In this document: positions 25,665 through 32,853 of the stretch, piece by piece
Layout: the number at the start of each line of letters is the position of its first letter
How positions within the stretch are numbered: the stretch's first letter is position 1
Assembly: GCF_000231405.2 (NCBI RefSeq)
Contig: NZ_CP007032.1
Span: 1,798,001-1,862,000 of the forward strand
Reading direction: 5' to 3'
Source of the DNA: Desulfitobacterium metallireducens DSM 15288
GTDB taxonomy: Bacteria > Bacillota > Desulfitobacteriia > Desulfitobacteriales > Desulfitobacteriaceae
DNA length: 64,000 nucleotides
Made by a program: the position numbers and the translations under genes
The notes under the pieces: model-generated
Database searches by the model: none
The model's input: the letters and a program-made list of their open reading frames with translations, nothing else
Told to the model about the DNA's origin: nothing

Positions 25665-26693
25665 CTATTTATAGCCAAAAACTTGAATACGATTATTTTC
25701 TCGATCTGTTATATAGATAAGTCCTTTATTATCTATGCATATTCCATTGGGAAAATTGAATTGTCCTTGGTTACTTCCCATTCCACCTAAGACCCAGAGT
25801 TCATAACCCGTCTCATCGTAAACACGTACCGAATTTGAAAATACATCAACAACATAGATTTGTCCTTGGTCATTTACGGCAACACCGCGGGGTAAAGTCA
25901 TCGCCCCGAGTTTTCCATTCGAGCCCGTAATCTTAGTTAAAAACTCTCCTTCGCTGTTAAAGATCTGAAGTCGGGCATTGTTCGAGTCGCTTACATAGAT
26001 TTTATTGTCCTTATCGATAAACAGAGCATTTGGATAATTAAATTGCCCATCGGCAGTTCCAGGACTTCCAAAACTCCTGAGTATTTTTCCTTGTTGATCG
26101 AGAACTACAACACACTGATTCGCTATATCTGTAATATAAAATAAGTGATCCGAGCTCACTTGAATATTAGAAGGCCTAATGAATTGACCCGGTTTGCCAT
26201 CTTTTAGGATTAGCCTTTGATGCTCTAAAAGAGCAGGCAGCTCCTCTCCATTTTCTTGGTAGATAAAAATTTTCTGTGCTTGAGGATCACTGACATATAA
26301 TTTTTGTTCAAAAAAAGCAAGTCCCGTTGGATAAACAAGGCTACCCCTACCAAAATCTTTTTCCCACTCTCCCCTTGAGCTTAAAACTTGAATTTGAGAA
26401 TGGCCTGTATCGGCAACAAAAATTTTCCCTTCAGTTGAGGTGGTCACAGCGAGCGGACTTTTAAATTTTTGATTACTTCCATTGAATTCATAGAGAAATT
26501 GCGGAGGTCGAGTTGCATTGGCAAGGGATTCACTGCTCTCTGCCAATGCCTTCTTACCAGAAAAGATACTATTAACGACCTGCCTTCCGCCAGCTAACAC
26601 AATTAACAAGATTGAAACAAAGATCGCTACGTAAATTTTTCTTTTCGTTCTATTTTTCATATCTTGATTAATTATTCGATAACGACAAAGCAT
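25665..26693 (-). CDS. Membrane-anchored NHL-repeat beta-propeller protein (342 aa)
   Basis: An N-terminal membrane helix (about 19-36) is followed by about six NHL repeats. They are recognisable by repeated GxxGxxxGQFNFPNGICID-type strands and by FVADTGHSQIQVL, YVSDSNNARLQIF and YITDRENNRIQVFG. The propeller would sit outside the cell as a binding or docking scaffold. It ends 31 nt before the start of the 13-heme cytochrome, and a second NHL-cytochrome pair is found at 35 kb, so the two protein types work together. AAGGTG precedes the ATG at 26693; an inner ATG 11 codons on lacks a clear site. Confidence 0.85.
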   Translation of the reverse strand: MLCRYRIINQDMKNRTKRKIYVAIFVSILLIVLAGGRQVVNSIFSGKKALAESSESLANATRPPQFLYEFNGSNQKFKSPLAVTTSTEGKIFVADTGHSQIQVLSSRGEWEKDFGRGSLVYPTGLAFFEQKLYVSDPQAQKIFIYQENGEELPALLEHQRLILKDGKPGQFIRPSNIQVSSDHLFYITDIANQCVVVLDQQGKILRSFGSPGTADGQFNYPNALFIDKDNKIYVSDSNNARLQIFNSEGEFLTKITGSNGKLGAMTLPRGVAVNDQGQIYVVDVFSNSVRVYDETGYELWVLGGMGSNQGQFNFPNGICIDNKGLIYITDRENNRIQVFGYK

Positions 26694-26846
26694 AAAGCAC
26701 CTTCTTAACTTAGTTTAAGCAATCTAATCGCTTCTAATTTAAAGTTTCATACATTTAATTCTCTATAAATTGCGGATTCCCTTTACATATATTCCCATTT
26801 ATTTAGACTTGATTCTATTAAATGTTCCATTAATTGTTATCATAAC

Positions 26847-26875
26847 TTCACAATTTGAGCAAAATTGCATATAAT
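26847..26875 (+). promoter_or_regulatory. Sigma-A promoter of ncRNA copy 1
   Basis: TTCACA (26847-26852), a 17-nt spacer and a perfect TATAAT (26870-26875) read rightward into the repeated RNA element. The second copy of the element has an equivalent promoter with identical spacing. Confidence 0.7.
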
Positions 26876-26881
26876 AAAGAC

Positions 26882-26986
26882 AAAGCCTTATAAAGGCACC
26901 GCGAGTACCCCTATAAGGCTCATCATGATTAGGTAAATCTTAACTCAATTCTTGGACTAGCTGAACGTTTTAGCTAGTTCTTTTTT
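26882..26986 (+). ncRNA. Candidate small RNA, copy 1 (about 105 nt)
   Basis: Predicted transcript from a sigma-A promoter to an intrinsic terminator. Parts: a 5' hairpin closed by GCCTTATA/TATAAGGC with apical ACCGCGAGT; a middle hairpin around TTAGGTAAATC; and a 3' terminator ACTAGCT/AGCTAGT followed by TTCTTTTTT. Copy 2 (at 32.65 kb) shares this layout and most of the sequence. The RNA ends at the stop codon of a decayed cytochrome gene on the other strand. On the minus strand the first hairpin could also terminate that gene. I recognise no known RNA family. Confidence 0.6.
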
Positions 26987-27535
26987 ATCAGTTAGGAGCT
27001 ACGGCCGTCTTGTTGTGGCAAGCTTGGCAAACGCCCATGTTCGGTAAGCGTGAGAGCCGTTGTACGAGAAGTATCATAAGTTTGGAGAATCGTGTCTCCT
27101 TTAGCATTGGTGCCCGAGAAAGCTGTACCTTGTCCGAGTTGAGTCAGGGAAGCTTAATAAACGCATCACTGGTTCCATGAGCATAGTGGCAGTATAAATA
27201 GTCAACTGAAGATGCCTTAGATGCTGCATTTTCTAAGGATTGGAGGTATTAAATTTGAGTCCTGGATAAGAAGCATTTAAGGAATTAGGATCTGCAAGAT
27301 AAAAGCCAACAGAGTAACGATAAGCTTGAAGATAGTCTCCTAGCATTACATTATAAGCTCCACCTATTCTTAACTTTAAGGGTCCGTCAGCATTTATCGC
27401 TTGTTGATCAGGCTTTCGATCTCTTGCCTCAATATGAGTGGCATTGATTGCGTTTGTTTTTACATCAGTAAATCCGTTCGGAAAACTAAATTGGCCATTT
27501 CCACTTCCCACTCCACCTAACTCCCATAGTTCCAC
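26985..27535 (-). pseudogene. Chimeric pseudogene: NHL-protein fragment fused to a cytochrome C-terminus
   Basis: The 5' part (ELWELGGVGSGNGQFSFPNGF) matches the last NHL repeat of the neighbouring propeller proteins. It then jumps into GGAYNVMLGDYLQAYRYSVGF, which matches the C-terminal half of the 6-heme cytochrome at 32.9 kb (GGAYDELLGDYRKAYRHSVGF). A stop at 27233 and at least two more frame changes follow. One heme motif is lost (CLTCHYAH has become YLYCHYAH), while the last survives out of frame (CQACHNKTAVAPN). This is the scar of a lost NHL-cytochrome pair. Confidence 0.8.
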
Positions 27536-27571
27536 ACTTTTATTAAGCTATTAAGTTGCAGATAGAAATTG

Positions 27572-27609
27572 AAAAAAGGGCATCTTAGATTTACTTTTGA
27601 GATGCCCTT
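27572..27609 (-). terminator. Terminator of the Ig-repeat gene
   Basis: AAGGGCATCT (27576-27585) pairs with AGATGCCCTT (27600-27609). On the minus strand a six-T run follows. Confidence 0.85.
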
Positions 27610-27624
27610 AAAGTGTATTTAAAT

Positions 27625-29511
27625 TTAGATTGTATATGTTATGTTTCTGGTAACAGTAGTAACATTACCTGCAGCATCCGTTGCAGTTACAGTAATTATG
27701 TTAGTACCCGTTACAAGAGAGATGGTTTTGACGAAATTGCCATTGACATCTGGGTAAACTCTGACATTATTAACTTTTATGATGCTACCAACCTCTGACT
27801 GGCCTGTTATCGTTATCTGGGCTAAGCTAACTGTAGTATCTTCAGCAGGTGAACTCACTACGAGTGATGGTGCAGTTGTGTCTTGTGTAACCGTTCTCAA
27901 TACGGTGGTGGTTCCTGCCACTACCGTTATTGTGTTTGTTCCATCCTGAAGCGTTAATTCATAACTGTAATTGCCACTAGCATCAGGTGTTACGACGATG
28001 TCATTGATGGTGAGTGCTGTTCCCATAGCCACTTTTCCGGTGACCACTACGGTTCCCTGATTGGTTAATAGATTATCCGCTGGGGCCGTTACGGTTACAT
28101 ATGGGGCGATCACTGTAATGTTCTTTTCCGTTACGTTACCTGCGGCATCCGTTGCGATGACTTTGATCGTATTTTGTCCGAGGTTCACGGTGATTGCTTT
28201 CGAAAAGTTACCGCTGCCATCGGGATAAACCATTACTCCATTTATTTTGACACTTGCTCCTACTTCTACTGTTACTGTTCCGCTTACAGTAACCTGGGTT
28301 CCACTCAGATTTTCACCCTCTTTGGGACTGCTAATAACCAGGTCTGGTCCATTTGTGTCTTTTGTAACCATTCTCGTTACGGTTGTGCTTCCTGCCACTA
28401 CCGTTATTGTGTTTGTTCCATCAGCTAGGGTATAGGTATAACTGTAGTTTCCACTGGCGTCCGGTATTACAACAGTGTCATTGATGGTGAGTTCTGTTCC
28501 CACGGCAACTTTTCCAGTGACCACTACGGTTCCCTGATTTGTTAGTAGATTATCCGCTGGGACCGTCACGGTTACATACGGGGCAATCACTGAAATGTTC
28601 TTTTCCGTTACGTTACCTGCGGCATCTGTTGCAATGACTTTGATCGTATTTTGTCCGAGGTTCACGGTGATTGCTTTCGAGAAGTTACCGCTGCCATCGG
28701 GATAAACCATTGCTCCGTTTATTTTGAGACTTGCTCCTACTTCTACCATTCCAGTTACGGTAACCTGGGTTCCACTAAGATTATCGCCCTCTTTAGGACT
28801 ACTAATGGTCAGGGGCGCCCCTGTTGTGTCCTGTGTAACAGTTCTCGTTATGATGGTAGTTCCTGCTTTTACTGTGATGGTATTGGTTCCATCCTGAAGC
28901 GCTAATTCATAACTGTAATTGTCACTGGCATCCGGTGTCACGGAGGCATTATTGATGGTGAGTTCTGTTCCCACGGCAACTTTTCCGGTGACCACTACGG
29001 TTGCCTGATTGGTTAGTAGATTATCCGCTGGGACCGTCACGGTTACATACGGGGCAATCACTGAAATGTTCTTTTCCGTTACGTTACCTGCCGTATCTGT
29101 TGCAATGACTTTGATCGTATTTTGTCCGAGGTTCACGGTGATTGCTTTCGAAAAGTTACCGCTGCCATCGGGATAAACCATTGCTCCGTTTATTTTGAGA
29201 CTTGCTCCTACTTCTACCAATCCAGTTATGGTAACCTGGGTTCCACTAAGATTATCGCCCTCTTTGGGACTACTAATGGTCAGGAGCGCCCCTGTTGTGT
29301 CTTGCGTAACAGTTCTCGTTACGATGGTAGTTCCTGCTTTTACTGTGATGGTATTGGTTCCATCCTTAAGCGCTAATTCATAACTGTAATCGCCACTGGC
29401 ATCCGGTGTTACAATGGTGTCATTGATGGTGACTTCTGTTCCCGCGGCAACTTTTCCGGTGACCACTACGGTTGCCTGATTGGTCAGCAGATTATCTGAT
29501 GGGGCCGTCAC
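27625..29511 (-). CDS. Ig-repeat secreted protein, C-terminal part (downstream of a frameshift)
   Basis: This frame encodes about 628 residues of tandem Ig-like repeats (LLTNQATVVVTGKVAVGTEL then GQNTIKVIATDAAGNVTE). It is the continuation of the gene starting at 32288. The GTG at 29511 lies in mid-repeat, has no ribosome-binding site, and gives no signal peptide, so it is not a true start. Restoring one base at 29591-29593 joins both parts into one protein of about 1,554 aa. The C-terminus (VTTVTRNITYTI) has no LPXTG or other anchor. It is followed by a strong terminator. Confidence 0.7.
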   Translation of the reverse strand: MTAPSDNLLTNQATVVVTGKVAAGTEVTINDTIVTPDASGDYSYELALKDGTNTITVKAGTTIVTRTVTQDTTGALLTISSPKEGDNLSGTQVTITGLVEVGASLKINGAMVYPDGSGNFSKAITVNLGQNTIKVIATDTAGNVTEKNISVIAPYVTVTVPADNLLTNQATVVVTGKVAVGTELTINNASVTPDASDNYSYELALQDGTNTITVKAGTTIITRTVTQDTTGAPLTISSPKEGDNLSGTQVTVTGMVEVGASLKINGAMVYPDGSGNFSKAITVNLGQNTIKVIATDAAGNVTEKNISVIAPYVTVTVPADNLLTNQGTVVVTGKVAVGTELTINDTVVIPDASGNYSYTYTLADGTNTITVVAGSTTVTRMVTKDTNGPDLVISSPKEGENLSGTQVTVSGTVTVEVGASVKINGVMVYPDGSGNFSKAITVNLGQNTIKVIATDAAGNVTEKNITVIAPYVTVTAPADNLLTNQGTVVVTGKVAMGTALTINDIVVTPDASGNYSYELTLQDGTNTITVVAGTTTVLRTVTQDTTAPSLVVSSPAEDTTVSLAQITITGQSEVGSIIKVNNVRVYPDVNGNFVKTISLVTGTNIITVTATDAAGNVTTVTRNITYTI

Positions 29512-30700
29512 GGTTACATACGGGGCGATGACTGAAATGTCCTTTTCCGTTACGTTACCTGCGGCATCTGTTGCAATGACTTTGATCGTATTTGTCCGAG
29601 GTTCACGGTGATTGCTTTCGAGAAGTTACCGCTGCCATCGGGATAAACCATTGCTCCGTTTATTTTGAGGCTTGCTCCTACTTCTACCGTTCCGGTTACT
29701 ATAACCTGGGTTCCACTGAGATTCTCCCCTTCTATTGGACTGTTAATGGTCAGGATCGGTCCAGTTGTGTCTTTTGTTACATTTCTTATTACTGTGGTGG
29801 TTCCAGCTACTACCGTTATCGTGTTTGTTCCATCGGCTAAGTTTAAGGTATTGGAAAAACTGTAATTGCCGCTGGCATCCGGTGTTACAATGGTGTCATT
29901 GATGGTGAGTTCTGTTCCCACGCCAACTTTTCCGGTGACCACTACGGTTCCCTGATTGGTCAGCAGATTATCTGCTGGGGCCGTGACGGTTACATACGGG
30001 GCGATCACTGAAATGTCCTTTTCCGTTACGTTACCTGCCGTATCTGTTGCGATGACCTGGATTATATTTTGTCCTAGGTTCAAGGTCATGGCTTTCATAT
30101 AGTTGCCGCTGGTATCGAGATTGACTGTTACTCCGTTTATTTTGAGGCTTGCTCCTTTTTCTACCGTTCCGGTTACTATAACCTGGGTTCCACTGAGATT
30201 CTCCCCTTCTATTGGACTGTTAATGGTCAGGATCGGTCCAGTTGTGTCTTTTGTTACATTTCTTATTACTGTGGTGGTTCCCGCCACTACCGTTATCGTG
30301 TTTGTTCCATCGGCTAAGTTTAAAGTACAAGGAAAACTGTAATTGCCGCTAGCATCTGGTGTTACTGGGGTGTTGTTAATGGTGAGCGGTGTCCCCACTA
30401 GCACTTTTCCAGTTACCATTACGGTTGCCTGATTGGTCAGCAGATTATCTGCTGGCGTCGTCACGGTCACATACGGCGCAATCACTGGAATGTCCTTTTC
30501 CGTTACGTTACCTGCCGTATCTGTTGCGATAACTTTGATCGTATTTTGTCCGAGGTTCACGGTGATTGCTTTGGAAAAGTTACCGCTGGCAGCGGGATAA
30601 ATCATTGCCCCGTTTATTTTGAGACTTGCTCCTACTTCTACTGTTCCAGTTACGGTAACCTGGGTTCCACTAAGATTCTCGCCTTCTCTTGGACTGCTAA
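27880..30700 (-). repeat. Tandem DNA repeats of about 460-480 bp encoding paired Ig-like domains
   Basis: The landmark TTTTCCGTTACGTTACCTGC recurs near 28134, 28611, 29072, 29543, 30019 and 30495, giving six units of about 461-477 bp. Each encodes about 155 residues: one GENLSGTQVTVTG domain plus one LLTNQ-TVVVTGKV domain. High DNA identity implies recent expansion or gene conversion. Confidence 0.85.
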
Positions 30701-32288
30701 TGGTCAATTCCGGACCTACGGGTATGGGATTGACCACATTAATAACCCGTGTTACAGATGAAGCCTTATTTCCGTTTGAATCAATTGCACTATAGGTTAG
30801 CGTATAACTTCCTACCATGTTTATATCGACGCTTCCGCTTGCAATTACTGTAACGTTTTGATCATAGTTATCACTTGCGGTTGCTCCAGGATCACTGAAG
30901 TTGCTGCCTACCTGTACCACTAAAGGATCCTCTCCGTTTAGAGTGATAACAGGGGCTTCGTTATCCACTACCTCAACCGTTCTTGTCTTAGTGGTTTGGT
31001 TACCGCTGATATCTGCTGCACTGTAAGTAATCGTATAGGTTCCAACCGTATTCGTATCGACGCTTCCGCTTGCAATTATTATAACGTTTTGATCATAGTT
31101 ATCACTTGCGGTTGCTCCAGGATCACTGAAGTTGCTGCCTATTTGTGCCACTAAAGGATCCTCTCCGTTTAGAGTGATAACAGGGGCTTCGCTATCCACT
31201 ACCTTAACCGTTCTCGTCTTAGTGGTTTTGTTACCACTGACATCTTCTGCACTGTAAGTAATCGTATAGGTTCCAACCGTATTCGTATCGACGCTTCCGC
31301 TTGCAATTACTGTAACGTTCTGATCATAGTTATCACTTGCGGTTGCTCCAGGATCACTGAAGTTGCTGCCTACCTGTACCACTAAAGGATCCTCTCCGTT
31401 TAGAGTGATAACAGGGGCTTCGTTATCCACTACCTCAACCGTTCTCGTCTTAGTGGTTTGGTTACCGCTAATATCTGCTGCACTGTAAGTAATCGTATAG
31501 GTTCCAACCGTATTCGTATCGACGCTTCCGCTTGCAATTATTGTAACGTTTTGATCATAGTTATCACTTGCGGTTGCTCCAGGATCACTGAAGTTGCCTC
31601 CTACCTGTACCACTAAAGGATCCTCTCCGTTTAGAGTGATAACAGGTGGTAAATTATCATAAAAACCGGTACGAGTAATAATCGTTACTGTTGGTGGTTT
31701 AGTTGAATTGTCAGTATCAGATACTGTTATTGTATTAAGACCAGGAACTAAGGGAACTGTTTGGCTAAATTCACCCACCCCACTGAACGCTGGTTCATTA
31801 TTAATCTGGACCGTTGTTGAATTCTCTGCCGTTCCACTAATAATGATTGAATCTTGATTGATAAGGAAACCCTGAACAGGAATTACTAAGGTAAGCCCTG
31901 GCGCAATTGTATCCACATAAAAATCACATTTTTGTTTTTTTTCATTTATTGGTTTCCCATGTTTATCATATACTGTACTCCAAAATGTTAAAACATTATG
32001 TCCAGAAATAGCATCAAAGGTAACACTATTCAGCGCCGTTTTCTCAATATCACTACCCCATTGATAATGAATCGTAGCATCGGAATATTCTTCAGCATTA
32101 TAATCCGCTGTTAAAGAAATTGTAAGTACGTTTGTACTGCTCTGGTTAGCAGGATTCACTGTAATAGAAGTATGTACCGGTCTGTCTTCTGCATAAACAG
32201 TTTTAGTTAAGAACGTAAAACACAATGTCAGAATAAAAATAGATAATATTGCAAACTTGCTTCTATTCTTAAAATTCAATAAATGCAC
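29550..32288 (-). CDS. Ig-repeat secreted protein, N-terminal part (frameshifted gene)
   Basis: The start is a GTG at 32288 preceded by GAGGAGGGGG; it opens a signal peptide (FAILSIFILTLCFTFLTK, ending VYA). An ATG at 32354 has a weaker site and would add 22 residues before the signal. The mature protein has an N-terminal unique domain, four DUF5011-like Ig repeats (ITLNGEDPLVVQVG then GTYTITYSA), and Ig-like pairs. It ends prematurely after LGQIRSKS because one T is missing from a T4 run at 29591. It is probably a wall-associated adhesin or scaffold for the neighbouring cytochromes. Confidence 0.75.
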   Translation of the reverse strand: MHLLNFKNRSKFAILSIFILTLCFTFLTKTVYAEDRPVHTSITVNPANQSSTNVLTISLTADYNAEEYSDATIHYQWGSDIEKTALNSVTFDAISGHNVLTFWSTVYDKHGKPINEKKQKCDFYVDTIAPGLTLVIPVQGFLINQDSIIISGTAENSTTVQINNEPAFSGVGEFSQTVPLVPGLNTITVSDTDNSTKPPTVTIITRTGFYDNLPPVITLNGEDPLVVQVGGNFSDPGATASDNYDQNVTIIASGSVDTNTVGTYTITYSAADISGNQTTKTRTVEVVDNEAPVITLNGEDPLVVQVGSNFSDPGATASDNYDQNVTVIASGSVDTNTVGTYTITYSAEDVSGNKTTKTRTVKVVDSEAPVITLNGEDPLVAQIGSNFSDPGATASDNYDQNVIIIASGSVDTNTVGTYTITYSAADISGNQTTKTRTVEVVDNEAPVITLNGEDPLVVQVGSNFSDPGATASDNYDQNVTVIASGSVDINMVGSYTLTYSAIDSNGNKASSVTRVINVVNPIPVGPELTISSPREGENLSGTQVTVTGTVEVGASLKINGAMIYPAASGNFSKAITVNLGQNTIKVIATDTAGNVTEKDIPVIAPYVTVTTPADNLLTNQATVMVTGKVLVGTPLTINNTPVTPDASGNYSFPCTLNLADGTNTITVVAGTTTVIRNVTKDTTGPILTINSPIEGENLSGTQVIVTGTVEKGASLKINGVTVNLDTSGNYMKAMTLNLGQNIIQVIATDTAGNVTEKDISVIAPYVTVTAPADNLLTNQGTVVVTGKVGVGTELTINDTIVTPDASGNYSFSNTLNLADGTNTITVVAGTTTVIRNVTKDTTGPILTINSPIEGENLSGTQVIVTGTVEVGASLKINGAMVYPDGSGNFSKAITVNLGQIRSKSLQQMPQVT
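30918..31640 (-). repeat. 231-bp tandem repeats encoding DUF5011-like domains
   Basis: The segment CACTAAAGGATCCTCTCCG (one base varies) starts at 30918, 31149, 31380 and 31611, an exact 231-bp (77-codon) period over four units. The near identity of the units points to recent duplication or ongoing homogenisation. Confidence 0.9.
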
Positions 32289-32610
32289 TTTTTTCCCCCT
32301 CCTCGTTTTAGGATTATGTCTACAACCAATTCGCTTATAAGTCCATCCTTGCACCCTCCTCTGTAGTCTTCTACCAGTTTAAATATCGTCTTTTTCAAGT
32401 TAAATATCAGCATACAAAAGAATACTTTAAAAATTCCCAAAGGGATAATACAAATTATCCCTTTGTACACTATATTTTCTACTTATGTAGTCTTGAAGAA
32501 CTTACCACTACGAATTCTACGGAGGCAGCCCTTAAGAGCACTTAATAAGCAATTCTCAAAATCACCATTTGTACATTCAGGCTAATTTTTAGCTTATCTG
32601 CCGAAATATG

Positions 32611-32639
32611 TTAACATTTTGAATAAAATTGCTTATAAT
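32611..32639 (+). promoter_or_regulatory. Sigma-A promoter of ncRNA copy 2
   Basis: TTAACA (32611-32616), a 17-nt spacer and TATAAT (32634-32639) read rightward. The -10 box and spacing are conserved with copy 1, although the DNA around them differs. Confidence 0.7.
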
Positions 32640-32645
32640 AAAAGG

Positions 32646-32751
32646 GAAGCCTTATAAAGGCACCGCGAGTACCTCTATAAGGCTGATCGATTTAGGTAAA
32701 TCCTAATTCATTACTTGGACTAGCTGAACGTTTTAGCTAGTTCTTTTTTTA
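32646..32751 (+). ncRNA. Candidate small RNA, copy 2 (about 105 nt)
   Basis: Same order of parts as copy 1. The 5' hairpin closed by GCCTTATA/TATAAGGC has one change (CCTC for CCCC) that improves pairing. In the middle hairpin, CCTAA replaces CTTAA opposite TTAGG, so G-C replaces G-U. The 3' terminator ACTAGCT/AGCTAGT is identical and followed by TTCTTTTTTT. It lies downstream of, and opposite to, the 6-heme cytochrome gene. A cis-antisense, 3'-end or trans-acting role is possible; the function is unknown. Confidence 0.6.
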
Positions 32752-32790
32752 TCATCTAGAAGCTATACCCGTCTGGTTGTGGCAAACTTC
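32752..32790 (-). pseudogene. Remnant of the former 3' end of the cytochrome gene
   Basis: The minus strand reads VCHNQTGIASR then stop, matching the ending of the pseudogene next to ncRNA copy 1 (ACHNKTAVAPN, stop). It lies 64 bp beyond the present stop of the 6-heme cytochrome. The intact gene was therefore extended or rearranged at its 3' end, leaving its old C-terminus behind. Confidence 0.55.
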
Positions 32791-32853
32791 AAAACTATGG
32801 TTTATTGCTACTTTTCACGTATTATATTGATCTATCCTCACACTTGTATACGT

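Noticed and set aside
26882-26986. Reading the repeated element as a riboswitch
   Set aside because: No gene follows on the same strand, the element ends in its own terminator, and it matches no riboswitch consensus I know (GEMM, cobalamin, fluoride, ykkC, manganese).
28174-30761. Several plus-strand frames of 60-85 codons with recurring sequence (MSEVHGDCF...)
   Set aside because: They are reverse-strand shadows of the Ig repeats; they recur only because the DNA repeats.
30918-31640. Regular repeats could suggest a CRISPR array
   Set aside because: The units are 231 bp, in frame and encode Ig-like domains; there are no short repeat-spacer units and no cas genes.
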